Below, piece after piece: positions 22,513 to 34,321 of a stretch of DNA of 64,000 nucleotides. Numbering within the stretch: the first letter of the stretch is position 1; the number at the start of each line of letters is the position of its first letter. Location of the stretch: NCBI RefSeq assembly GCF_018446385.1, contig NC_055994.1, positions 35,300,368 through 35,364,367 of the forward strand, read 5' to 3'. A program made the position numbers and the translations under genes. The stretch is from Zingiber officinale. Taxonomy: Eukaryota; Streptophyta; Magnoliopsida; Zingiberales; Zingiberaceae. The notes beneath the pieces were generated by a model. That model saw only the letters and a list, made by a program, of their open reading frames with translations, did not search any database and was not told the origin of the DNA.

Positions 22513-23733
22513 GGTTGGTATCCTAAGGTAGTTTTGATGTGATCAAAAAAGTTAAGTTATGTCATGTTGTGTTTAACCCTGTGTCTAAGTGTGCAAGAAC
22601 TTAGGAGTACAGGAAGTCAAGAAAACGACGCAACTAGAGAGAAGGACAGCATGGGAGAGAGCCGACGGACTCGATGTGTCTGAGGAATGAGGTGTTGTGG
22701 AAGAGTACATTGGCGGACGAGAAGGGAGTGTACGGTATTTCCAAGGGACGAGAAGCCGGAGCGGAAGATTGCTCGAGGAACAAAATATGCAGCTAGTGAT
22801 AAGAACGACACGAGAGAGAGCCAACGGGTTCGGTATGTCTGAGAGACGAGGTGTTGTGGAAGAGTAGACTAGTGGATGAGAAGGGAGCGTGCGGTGTTTC
22901 CAAAGGACGAGAAGCTAGAGCGGAAGATTGTTCGAGGAGCAAAAGACACAGCTAACGAGAAGGTCGGCACGGGAGAGAGCTGACGGGCTCGATGCATCTG
23001 AGGAACGGAGAGCTACGAAAGAGTACGTTGGCAGATGAGAAGGAAGCATGCGGCGATTCTGAGGGATGAGAACCTGAAGTGAAAGCTTGCTTGAGAAGGT
23101 CGGAAGTTAGGTTTGGGTGAGCTCTTCCAGATGGCTAAAATCATCCAAGCAAGTAGAGCCAGAGCGGAAGACCTGGACTAAAGCAAGTGGAGCCAGAGCG
23201 GAAGGCCCGGACTGGAAAAAGTCAACATGGTTGACTTTCCTGGTCTGGGCTCCCGGACTCAGTCAGGGCGCTCGAAATGGAGTTTTATCTGGATCACATT
23301 TAACCACAATCCGTTGCAAAGGGGATAAAATTTTATCCCCCTTCAGGCGTCTGGAACCCTTCCAAGAGCCCCAACCAAGGTTACAAATGCATCCTTGGTC
23401 CAAGAAGCTAAATACAACAAGCATTTTGAGAAACAACACTTGTACGCTTCCAGTTTTTCATTTAGTTTTCTATTTTTGTGCGATCATTGCTGTAAAGAGG
23501 CTTCTCCGCCTGAAGGAGATATTAGTGTGCTCTACTTTCTTGGATTAACAACCTCCCCAGTTATAACCAAGTAAAAACTTCTGTGCCTCTATCTTTTTGA
23601 TTTCCTTATCATTTCGTATGCAAGTGTTCTTTAATTAAGTTAATTGTCTGAGAAAAGTTGTTCTTTTGTTTAATTTGTGCAGGGGCTATTCCCCCCCCCC
23701 CCCCCCTCTAGCCGGCCACCAAGGGTCCTAACA
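22513..23733 (+). repeat. 5' LTR of the SIRE-like element, with ~180-bp tandem U3 repeat
   Basis: Its first base is mutated (GGTTGGTATCC against TGTAGGTAACC in the partner). From about 22580 to 23100 a unit of about 180 bp (GAGAGAGCCGACGG...CGAGAAGG...GGAGCGGAAGATTGCTCGAG) is repeated about 2.5 times. The poly-C run is at 23692-23706. It ends GGTCCTAACA. Confidence 0.85.
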
Positions 23734-23789
23734 ATTGGTATCAAAGTCAGGACGCTTCAGGAGGATTAACCGTCGACTGAAGCAACGAG

Positions 23790-24353
23790 ATGGCCGGAGC
23801 TAACATCTACCCACCAATGTTCAAGGGGGAGTTCGTGTTTTGGAAACGACGAATGGAGGTATTTATTAAAATATATTTTAATATTTTATTAATAATAAAA
23901 TATGATTATGAAGCTCCAAAGAACACAAACAGAGAAGAAATTGAAAAACACCTCTGGACCAAAAAGCAGTATGACGACTTTACGTCAAACGGTAAGGCTG
24001 AATATCATCTAATAAGCATACTATGGGTGAAGGATCTTGACAGAATCGACAACTACCAAAGTGTGAAAAAAATTTGAGAAAAGTTCTTGAAGCTCCACGA
24101 AGAACCAATCGAAGCCAAATCCAACTCCTCGATCGACACCGAGTCATCGTCAGAAGAATTTGAGACCGAAGAAATTACCGGGATAGCCTTTATAGCCGAA
24201 TTCCTTCCTAACGACACAGAAAGTTCATCCCAGATGAGCATCGACGAAGGGGAAGAGTCTTTGAAGGAAAGTAGCTCTACAGGGGGAGCATCAGAAGTCG
24301 ATAAGGTAAGTCAGGACGGTCTCTATCTTCTGACCAAATGTTTAAGCTCATAA
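23790..24353 (+). pseudogene. Gag of the SIRE-like element, internally deleted
   Basis: Starts MAGANIYPPMFKGEFVFWKRRM, the typical N-terminus of SIRE-type gag. The frame stays open for 188 codons except for one TGA at 24075-24077, probably a Trp codon changed by one transition. After LHEEP the text jumps to a Ser/Glu-rich region (DTESSSEEFETEE) normally found after the zinc knuckle. The capsid centre and knuckle are therefore deleted. Confidence 0.75.
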
Positions 24354-25494
24354 AAATATTATCATTAGAAATTGAAAATAAAAAATTATTAATAGAGAAT
24401 ACTAAGTTAAAAGGAACTCTAGCAACAGCTTGTCGATTAATTAGAGGATTTGGACCAATTAAAAATATAAAATGAAATGTTAAAAGAACAAATACAACTT
24501 TTAAAAGTTTCTACATGTTCAAATTTCTCTATTTTGAATTTTAGAAATTATAATAGACTAAATTGGAAATTTAAATTTCACAATGGACAGACTAAAAATT
24601 TGTCAAGAAAGCATGTACTTAAAAATTTCTTGTTAATCCGGTAGGAAGAAATCTATTTAGGACTCCAAAAACATGCATGTATTAAAAAAAAATTTGCAAT
24701 TGATTTTTTTCTTTTTTGTTTTAACTTGTGTTCAAAATAAATTGGATCCCAATTTTTTAGAAAGAAGAATTCAATATTCATCTTAAGGAAAAATCTCAAA
24801 TTTTTTTTAACATTTGAATCTTTAATTATTTAATTATTCTGCAAGTGTTATCCTTGCTAACTTTTCTTCATCTAAGAAATTGTTTTATGAATTTTCTTTG
24901 AGTTATTTAAATACAAATATTCAAATATTAAGAATATTCAAAATTATAAATTTTGAAAATATATATATGTTTTTTTTTAAATGAATGCTTAGTGGACATA
25001 CTGATAAAACAGTCAACTACGTTAAATATTTGTCAAAAAAAATCTATTAGATTTTTTTTGATAAATATAATTACTTTATATAATTTCTTTAAATGTTTAT
25101 CTAAATGTAATTTTTTATAAATTTTGAAAATATATTTTCTTCTATCAAAATGCATGTTCTATTTTTTAAAAAAATATTTCAAGATTTCCAAAATTGTCTT
25201 ATGGCTTCCAATTTTGTTTTTTTTTAATTATTCACTTAGACTTGTATTTAAGATTCACAAAATTTTCTTTTAAAATTTTTTTACTTTTTCAAAGTTACCC
25301 TTAGATTTTTTTTGGTTTCCCATTTTTTATGTGATCAAAGGGAGAGAAGGGAAGATTAAGTCTAGAGAGAGGTAGCTTAATTAACTTTTTAAATTTTTGC
25401 ACTTTACTATAAAATTTATTACTTTTAATTTATGTTGGTTTACCCTAACTTAATTTGGGTTACTCACATCAAAAAGGGGGAGATTGTAGGTAAC
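24354..25494 (+). other. AT-rich non-coding interior of the SIRE-like element
   Basis: Very AT-rich, with poly-T runs and no domain in any frame. It occupies the place of pol. It ends in the PPT just before the 3' LTR. A similar AT-rich block replaces pol in the element at 28379-39215. Confidence 0.7.
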
Positions 25495-26712
25495 CCAAAG
25501 TAGTTTTGATGTGATCAAACAACTTAAATTAGGTCTTGTTGTGTTTAACCCTGTGTCTAAGTGTGCAAGAACTTAGGAGCACAGGAAGTTGAGAAAAAGA
25601 CGCAACTAGCGAGAAGGACAGCACAGGAGAGAGCCGACGGGCTCGGTGCATCTGAGGGATGAGGTGTTGCGGAAGAGAACACCGGCGGACTAGAAGGGAG
25701 TCTGTGGTGTTTCCAAGGGATGAGAAGCCGGAGCGGAAGATTGCTTGAGGAGCAAAAGACACAGCTAGTGAGATGGACGGCACGGGAGAGAGCCAATGGG
25801 CTCGGCGCGTCTGAGGGATGAGGTGTTGTGGAAGAGTACACTGGCGGACGAGAAGGGAGCGTGCGGTGTTTACAAGGGATGAGAAGCTAGAGCGGAAGAT
25901 TGCTCGAGGAGCAAAAGACGCAGGTAGCGAGAAGGTCGACACGGGAGAGAGTCGACGGGCTTGGTGCATCCAAGGGACGGAGAGCTGTGGAAGAGTACGT
26001 TGGCGACAAGAAGGAAGTACACGACGATTTCGAGGGACAAGAAGCTGGAGCAAAAGCTTGCTCGAGAAGGTCGGAAGTTGGGTTCGGGTAAGCCCTATTC
26101 TGGATGGTCGAAATCACCCAAACAAGCAGAGCCAGAGAGGAAGACCCTGACCGAAGCAAGCGGAGCCAGAGCGGAAAGCTCGGATTGGAAAAAGTCAACA
26201 TGGTTGACTTTCCTGGTCCGGGCGCCCGAACTCAGTCCAGGCGCCCGGAATGGAGTTTTATCCGTATCACATTTGACCGTAATCCGTTGCGAAGGGGATA
26301 AAATTTTATCCCCCTTCAAGCACTTGGAACCCTTCCAGGCACCTCGACCAAAGCTATAAATACAGTCTTGGTCCAAGAAGCTAAATACAATAAGCATTTT
26401 GAGAAACAACACTTGTACGCTTCCAGTTTTCCATTTAGCTTTCTGTTTTTGTGCGATCATTGCTGTAAAGAGGTTTCTTCACCTGAAGAAGATATTAGCG
26501 TGCTCTACTTCCTTGGATTAATAACGTCCCCGGTTATAACCAAGTAAAAACTTCTGGGCCTCTATCTTTTTGATTTCCTTATCATTTCTTATGCAAGTGT
26601 TCTTTAATTAAGTTAGTTGTCCGAGAAAAGTTGTTCTTTTATTTTATTTGTGCAGGGGCTATTCCCCCCCCCCCCCCTCCCCCCCTCTAGCCGGCCGCCA
26701 AGGGTCCTAACA
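25495..26712 (+). repeat. 3' LTR of the SIRE-like element
   Basis: Same layout as the 5' LTR: ~180-bp U3 repeats at about 25560-26090, a shared block GGGATAAAATTTTATCCCCC, a poly-C run interrupted by two T's at about 26665-26686, and the end GGTCCTAACA. The open frames at 25529-26201 are the U3 repeat and not genes. Confidence 0.85.
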
Positions 26713-26921
26713 CTCAATGCTTACCTTCGAAGTACATGAGGGCTTAACCTTTTCGAAGATATACCCAATGGGGTTGTTCTCAATCCTTGCCCTTGGAGTC
26801 CCTAAGGACTTGACCTTTCTAAGGATGTATCTATTAGAGTTGTTCCCAATCCTTACCTTGAAGTCCATGAGGACTTGACCTTTCCAAGGATGTACTTAGT
26901 TCTGTGTGTAGAATATACATA
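26713..26921 (+). repeat. 66-bp tandem repeat, array 1 (three units)
   Basis: Three units of ATCCTTGCCCTTGGAGTCC...GGACTTGACCTTTC...GGATGTA...GTTGTTCTCA, about 66 bp each. It is the same unit as at 39355-39835. A unit length of 66 keeps one frame, which reads as a 22-residue repeat in places. Not recognised as a known satellite. Confidence 0.8.
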
Positions 26922-27250
26922 TTTTAAGCATCGTTTAACATATATCTTGTTGCATTTTATAAGAATGATTTGCATTCGCACACCCTATTTCTATGTAAGT
27001 TCATTACTTTTACTCTTTTAGTTCGTAGAAATGCTCTTTGCTTATTTTCATTGATAGGACATGTTTTTGAAACAAAAATAGAGCATAAAGCTCTTGGAAC
27101 ATGAAGTTGGAGCAAGAAGCATGCTTTGACCGTGTCTCATGACATGAGCATACTCCTACAGCCAAGAAAGACGAAGAATAGAGCAGAAAAAGGCTCAACA
27201 CAAGCTAGTCATGCCTCATTATCGAGCCGAACACACAAATCATACATGAA
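26922..27250 (+). mobile_element. LTR fragment related to the TGATG-type LTRs
   Basis: Starts TGTGTGTAGAATATACAT and keeps the order of the U3 start seen at 17814: AACAAAAATAGAGCA, then GAAGCATGCTTTGACCGTG with one remaining dyad (CGTGTCTCATGACATGAGCA). It breaks off without a TATA box or LTR end. Confidence 0.5.
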
Positions 27251-28373
27251 CAAAAAGGTCATCAAAAGACTTTATGAGAGTTTTTTAGCCTTAATTTAAG
27301 CCTTTAGGGGGAAGTGTAGTCGGGCTACGCTGGAGCGCCTCGTCAATTTGAGCCTTAATAAACTACGCCAACTGCCCTAGGGTAAAGGGCCTCTTGTAGT
27401 CTCCACTACTACAGTGGGAATAGATTGTCTCGATTCCTCGGATCCTTCCCTTTGTGACTTGGCTACCGTCTTCCTGGTGCTCACCATCCTCACGCCTCAG
27501 TGCTCCCTTTCCTACATACGACACCAGAAATAATGAGGTCGAAATCTCCCCTCTTGCTGCCCTGGACCTCCTCTTCTACCACAACACTTTAATAAGGGTT
27601 CACACTGGTAGAGCTTCCAGATTTCTGCAATCACATCATTCTCCTGTGTACTCCTACCTATGGCTTTAAGTCCTTTCCTGATCTATAGCACTCTATTATC
27701 CCCATCTACGATCTGCTATGTGTCCAAGTTGCTGACCTAACCAACAAAGCTAACACTAGTGAGAGAGGGTCGGTGTGGCCAACTTTGCCCCACTGATGCT
27801 TTAGTCAGCCACATGCTGAAGAGAAAAGGTGTCTCTCTCGAGGAGAGGGCTTAAGCTATAAAATAAGGGTCTTCGATGGGGAAGGGCCTAAGAAAATCCT
27901 AAGAAAGTAGAAGCCTTGTTTTAGCTTTGGTTCCCCTTTATATAGGGATGATCTTTAGTTTTTTCTACACCTCCTTACCCCTGTCACTTCATCTTTAGGA
28001 GGTATGGCTAGGGGCTCATTTCCTATACCGGGCAACTACACCTTCGTGTTAGAGGCATGCTCTGACACACCCTACTCCCTACCTGCCATAGACAATCAAG
28101 GGGCAATCCCCAAGTGTAAAATGATGGCATGTCCCTTCAAGTGTGGAACACCTTATAATATGATAAATATCTTTCTTGTCGCCAGCCTCTAACTTAGTTG
28201 ACCGCCACAACACCTATGAAAGTCAACGGGGAGGGGGAGACAATGCAACAAAAAGAAATGGACTACATGGGAGAAACCATCTCTACGAACCACTCACACG
28301 GCCAACCTGAAAAAGTCCCCTGATGGACTACTGGCGAGCAAGGCACTACTGGCTATAGTAAGAGAGGATAGTT
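27251..28373. other. Unassigned, moderately GC-rich segment
   Basis: No domain found in any frame. TATATAGGG on the plus strand (about 27940) and a mirrored TATATAAAGG on the minus strand could be part of an LTR promoter. It ends at the left target copy (GAAAG) of the next element. Probably part of an old transposon, but I cannot name it. Confidence 0.4.
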
Positions 28374-28378
28374 GAAAG

Positions 28379-29761
28379 TGTTGGTGCAGGGAGCACCAGA
28401 TGATCAAACCTGTATTTTGATAATCATAAAGGGGTTCAAAGTTAACCTATCTTGTTGTCTAATAAGTTGAACTAAGTGTGCAGGAATGTCCTAAGTAATT
28501 TTAGGCAAAGGAAAGTTCTAGCTGCGGTTAGGTAGGTGAAAAGTCCTAGTTGCAGTTAGCCAACAAAGTCCAGGTCTGGGGAACTGGATGAAGTCTTGGT
28601 GAGTTGAGCACTTTGGGAGAAATCCTAGAGTCAAAGACTCTAGGTGAAAATTTTGGGGGGCATGGACATCAGGCGGAAGTGTGGACAGGTCATGGATCGG
28701 GCGTTCAGCATGAAGTCCTGAAGTCTTGGATACTGAGCAAAAGTCCAAATGGTCTGGAGGACCAATCTGGCAAAAGATAATTTTTCCTGAGAGGAGTAGG
28801 TGAAGACGCATTCCCCGAAGAGGGAACAGTAGGTGTCGGTCTGACCTAGAGTTTCAACAAAACTCAAAATCAGGACCGGATAGTCCGAAAACTATCAAAA
28901 GTTAATTTTTACATATTGTTTGCCTATTATTCTAACTTTGTTTTACAGGAAGACTAACATTTTACAAGTTAGGATTTTACCTTGATCGGTCAACCGAATG
29001 TTAGGATCAGTCGACCGAACCCCAGTGATCATATTGGCTCACGGGCAGCCTCAACCAAGGGACCAGTCGACCAGTTCGGTCGATCGAATGATGGATAAGT
29101 AGTGACTTGATTGAGCTGGGTTGATCGGACCAGATAAGCTGAGGATCATCGACAAATCGATCGAATGAATGGCGAGATTGGTCGACCGAATGAAGACTCA
29201 TTCGAAGCAGCGGCATCTGGATAGAAAGCTAGGTTGATTAAGGCATGATCAGTCAACCGATCAGGGGGATCGGTTGACAAATCAGTGTCAAGTCAAACAC
29301 TAATCCCGAGATCAGTGGATTTGGATCACGTCTAACTTGGTTATAAAAAGGACCAACGACTTCAAAACAATCATTCCAAGCATCTTTAGCTTTTGGATGT
29401 TGCTCCAATAACCTCTACAACGCCCGAACTCTGCTCCAACGACGGAAAGCACGACCTTCCAGATCCCTAGAAGTTGTCAGTATATTTTCAATTGTAGTAC
29501 TTAAGTTATAAACCTTCTATACTCATATTTGTACTATTTCATATTAATAGTGAATTGGCCAAAGTAAACACTCAACAAGTGTGGGCTTTGGAGTAGGAGT
29601 CGTCACAGACTCCGAACCAAGTAAAATTGCTTATGTTCCTATGTATTCTTTTTCTTTCTTTTACTTATTTTCTGTTGCATTCTATTCTGTGTTTTTTTAA
29701 ATTTATGAAAAAGTCACGAGTGTTATTCACCCCCCCCTCCTCTAGACGTCTCGATCCTACA
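28379..29761 (+). repeat. 5' LTR of the second SIRE-like element
   Basis: U3 holds repeated GGTCGACCGAA-type half-dyads (about 28985-29290). TATA-like TTATAAAAAGG is at about 29341, and a poly-C tract at 29729-29737. It ends CGATCCTACA next to the PBS. Open frames on either strand are incidental. Confidence 0.88.
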
Positions 29762-30139
29762 ATTAGTATCAGAATAAGGTCACTCTGAATTTGTGGAACC
29801 ACCAATCGAGCAAGGGGTTCCTTTTTGAAAGAAAAAATTATAATCATTTTTTATTAGAAGTTATTCTTACGTCTTTCTTTTTTTTCCCTCTAAATTTTTT
29901 TCATTGAAAAATTCTTATTTTTCTATTTTTATTTTTCACTATTAGTCAAATTTGATGAAATATCTCATTTGACAAAATTTGTCATAATATTTTTTTATTA
30001 TATTATTTTAAAAAAAAATCATGCAATACCATTTAAGTAATTTCTTTGTCTCCCACACTATTAATCCAAGACTAAGTCTTGGGACAAGTTTCTGCATTTT
30101 ATTGTGTGCAAGATTTACTTTTTAGAGTGGCCCACCAAG
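29762..30139 (+). other. PBS and leader of the second SIRE-like element
   Basis: PBS-like TTAGTATCAGAATAAGG directly after the LTR, then an AT-rich leader. The frame entering gag is visible just before the break. The last five bases, CCAAG (30135-30139), are the left target copy of the inserted solo LTR. Confidence 0.75.
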
Positions 30140-33100
30140 TGTAACGCCCGCCCTCCCTGCTACCCTAAGGGACGGGGCTACGATACTCTACGTATAAATT
30201 TTTCTTTTTAAAATAGCGGAAGACTTAAAATAATTTTCATAGTTTTAATAAAACTTTTCTTTTAAATTTCTTTTGAACTATACTATCACATGGCATCAAA
30301 ATCATAACATCAAATCTAGTAGAATCATAATGTCAAGCCACACATGTTTAGGTATCACAAGTCATAAAATACCAATGCATAGTTCTTTAAAGAAACTTTA
30401 AGCAGGTTCTTATTTATTTGGTTGCCTAGCCACTGCCACACACATCTTCATTGCCCCTCCTGCTGCTCCTCTAACTCATCCAGCTTTTTCCTTTATCTGT
30501 GGTACAAGGAAAGTAAGCTATGAGCACTCATGGCTCAGTAAGTTCCTTTCCTACTCACTAAAACCAACAATCAGCACATAATCAAGAATGCATCAACAAG
30601 TCATAATCTCAACTAATCATGGCATAACATAGCATTCTATTCAAGCATATCATGCATCATAATATAATCACAACTAGTCATAGCATATCAAGCATCACCA
30701 TGGCCGAAACATATACATAGTGCATTGCATAAAACATAGCTAGACATGGCATAACAAACAAGTATTATGGTATATCAAAGCATGGCCGAAACATGTATAT
30801 CAAAGCATCATTCCATGGCCGAAACATGTACATCAAGGCATCATCATATCTATGGCCGAAATCTATATATCAAGCATCAACAATTCCATGGTCGAACATG
30901 TCTATAAGGCATAGCATGAACATAACATAATCATACCTTATCATGGCATATCATAATCAAGAGCATAACATGAAACATAGAATAATCATAAGGTGTATGC
31001 AATATGATTTTGGAAAACATGTATCCGAAAAACAAGTGTATGTCTCATGATCTTTAAAACCATTTTCTTTTACATATATACTTGAAAATAATCTCAACAT
31101 AAGGGGGATCCCGGCTATGTACCACTTACATATTGCGCGCAACCTTGTAGGTCCAAGGTAGCAAGTCTTGAACCCTACGAGGCAAACATACTAGGCCCTT
31201 AGTCCTAGGGGCACTTAGGAGCCCATCCCTAACGAGGTCTTTAGTCCCCGGGGCGCTTATGGAGCTCACCCTTGGTACAAGCCACTCACACATAAAGTAA
31301 AGTACATGTCATACATATCATGTATCATAAAAGCATGCATCACTTAGGCACACATCATAAAAGTATGCATCACTTAGGCATACATCATGTCATAAAAGTA
31401 TGCATCACTTAGGCATACATCATATCATAAAGGTATGCATCACTTAGGCATACATCATATCATAAAGGTATGCATCACTTAGGCATACATCATGTCATAA
31501 AGGTATGCATCACTTAGGCATACATCATATCATAAAGGTATGCATCACTTAGGCATACATCATGTCATAACAATATGCATCACTTAGGCATAGATCATAA
31601 AAACATGCATATCTTAAGCATAAAGCATATCATCAAGCATGCATATTTTATCCACATAGCTTATCATAAAAGCATGCATATTTTATCCACATAGCTTATC
31701 ATAAAAGCATGCATATTTTAAGCACTCAACATAGCATTAAAGCATGCATAATTTAACCACATATCATAACATAAGCATGCATATTTTTAGCACAAAGCAC
31801 ATCATATCATAAAAGCATGCATATCATATCATAAGTCATAAATCACAAGCATACATATTAAGCATAAGGGTGTATCTTGTGATTATCCTATCATAGGAAA
31901 CATGATATCATATTTATCTTGGTTTTAAGCTTCCTAAACCCTTGTGGCCGAAACCCTTTAGGGCTCAATTTAGGTTAAACACAACATCCAAGCATGTGGC
32001 ACCTAAATTATCATCATAACATTTTCATAGGAAGCATTATAAACATGATTAACTTAGTTTCTAAGTTCCTCAAGTCCCTAATTTCATATGGCCGAAACCT
32101 TAAGGTGTAAAATAAGGTTCCATATGACATAAAAGCATGGACAACTTTAAATCATATTTATAACATTTTTACCAAGGAACAAGGTAAACACATTTGACAC
32201 ATTTGAATTAGTTCCTAAGTTCTTCAAGCCCTTAACATATGTCATGGCCGAAATTTAACAAGTTCTCATTAGGGCTTCAAACAAGCATACAAGCATGTGA
32301 ACTTGGACTAACATTATGTATAAATTCATACAAGGCATCATACAATAGTTATGGCCGAAACATACCCTAGCATCATTTTAGGTCATAAAACAACATATAG
32401 CAATTGAACCTTGGCTTTCTACTTATCATATTTCATGTAGAGTGACATGAGCATATTTAATTTAAGTCCTAGGGTTTCTAGGGCATCTATTCCTTCATGA
32501 CCGAAGCATTCAAGGGTTCATTTAGGTCATGGAAAAATTATACAAGCATGTGAAACAATCAACACATTATCCTATTTTCATAATAAGTACTTTTAACACA
32601 TTTGGTTTCATTTCTAAGGCCTCTAGGTCTTTTAAACCCTACTTGGCCGAAACTCACAGAATATGAACTTGCTTCAAATAGCCTAAAAGCATGAGAATTT
32701 ATACAAGTTTCATAGCATGTATAAGGACAAGCATAATGAGTATACATATGAATTGTGTCTTAGGCTTTCTAGGTTTCTTTTCCTCTTTTTCTCTTATTTT
32801 TTTCTCGTGGCCGAAACCTAGCATTCCTTAGCTAGGTTTTTAAGTGGCCTAAAGCATGAAAAATCTAAGTAAGTTTCATGGCAAAAGTTACTAAGAAACA
32901 TGTATACAAATTGGTTCATGAATAAGCTAGGACCCCTTGTGGTCATACATGTTATATGTCATGCAACTAATTTTTCTACACCCTAATTAAGCATGAGGGC
33001 ATTAACCAACTTTCATATCTAAATAGCACAGAGGTCTTGAGCATATTAAAATTTTGTTTAAGCTTTTCTAAGCCATCCATCTCATCATGGCCGAAAAACC

Positions 33101-34316
33101 CTAAGAAGGAGTTCATGAAATTCTAGCAATATTCAAGCATACAAATCCTTTAAGATCTTTGTATTCTATCACATGAGCATGGTTATTTAAATTTCAAGGT
33201 CTTCCTAACCCTAAACCCTTTCTTGACCGAATCATATGAGTGGGTTTTCTCTTAGTTTCAAATATCTTCTAAGGAAGGAAAACTAATACATGATCCTTAA
33301 TATTTCATAGGGAGAACCTTGTACTAGTTGGGTAAAACAATAGATTTTCCCTAGCCTCTTAAGAATATTTTTGGCCTAAATTCTAGGGTTCAGTACTCCT
33401 CTGATCAAGCATCATATAGGTATAAAAGTATGAAGAAGAACCCCTTTACATAGTATAGAAAATCCATCATGTAGTGAAGACTAGTTTAAACACCATTAGA
33501 TTTTGAAAGCTCTTCTTGGCCGAATTTTCTCAAACTTGTTTCTAGGTTTTAAAATCTTCTTAAAATCCGAAAAGCACATAAAAACCTTGTACCACAGGTG
33601 AGGGGAAAGCTTACATCCTTTTCGCTTGTGGATCTAAGGTATGGTGAAGAAGAAGTAGCCTCTTCTTCTAGTTCCTTTCCCTTGATTCCCTTGCTAAGTC
33701 CTCCTTGTATCTTAGGTTTTCTTAGGAGAAAACCTTGGCTTGGGGCCGAAAATGGAGGATAGGGGAACTGAGGTTTCGGTGAGGGAGAGGAGAGAATGAG
33801 AAAAATAAGAGAAAATAGAATTTTCCCTTTACATATTCTCTTTTATGTTAAGGGGGAAGAGGTAGCAAACTTAGTTTTTACTTTCCTTCTCCCTTAGCCT
33901 TTTTTTTCTATTTTATTTTTATTTTTATTTATTTATTTATCCTCATCATTCATGGTGAAATAAGGGGGAATGAATCCCCTTAATTCCTCTTTAAACATTT
34001 CGGCAAAATCAAAGAGGAAGAGGAAGAGGAAGGGAGGAAGGCAAGTTGCCTTTCTCTTGCTCTTTTCTTGTTTCCTTTTGGCTAGCTTTTACTCTCATCT
34101 TTATCATAAGTTTCCCTCCTTTGTTATCAACATATTATTCCTATCCCAACTGGTTATTACCCATTAATTCTATGAAATATAATATAAAAGGTTCAAGGTT
34201 CAATCCTTGACCTCTCCCTATTTTTATTTCTTTTTTGGTTCAACTCATTTCCTATTATTTTCTAAGGTTAAATCCCACATTCATATATTTATCTTACAAG
34301 CTTAGTGGGTATTACA
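30140..34316 (-). mobile_element. Solo LTR, long TGTAAC type, inserted in gag
   Basis: Plus-strand ends are TGTAACGCCC and GGGTATTACA; read on the minus strand it starts TGTAATACCC. The TSD CCAAG is at 30135-30139 and 34317-34321. At 4177 bp it is the largest of the three. Blocks shared with 10263-13782 include repeated ATGGCCGAAAC segments, the CTGTGGTACAAGG block and the GGTTCAATCC box about 121 bases from the LTR start. No internal domain. Confidence 0.92.
31326..31610. repeat. 35-bp tandem repeat in solo LTR
   Basis: About seven units of GTATGCATCACTTAGGCATA followed by CATCATRTCATAAAG. No frame. Confidence 0.88.
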
Positions 34317-34321
34317 CCAAG

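Larger units (their letters stand above)
22513..26712 (+). mobile_element. Pol-less SIRE-like copia element
   Basis: LTRs at 22513-23733 (about 1221 bp) and 25495-26712 (1218 bp), PBS TTGGTATCAAAG at 23735-23746, a short gag, an AT-rich interior, and PPT AAAAAGGGGGAGAT at about 25481-25494. The duplication reads CTCAT on the left and CTCAA on the right (four of five). Both LTRs carry a poly-C tract near the 3' end, as in SIRE/Maximus-like elements. No protease, RT or integrase is present. Confidence 0.87.

Noticed and set aside
25529..26460. Minus-strand open frames up to 174 codons
   Set aside because: They coincide with U3 tandem repeats of a SIRE-like LTR; no domain or start context supports a gene. 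Kept only as a low-interest finding.
31326..31610. Regular repeat array resembling a CRISPR
   Set aside because: Units are head-to-tail with no distinct spacers, inside a plant solo LTR.
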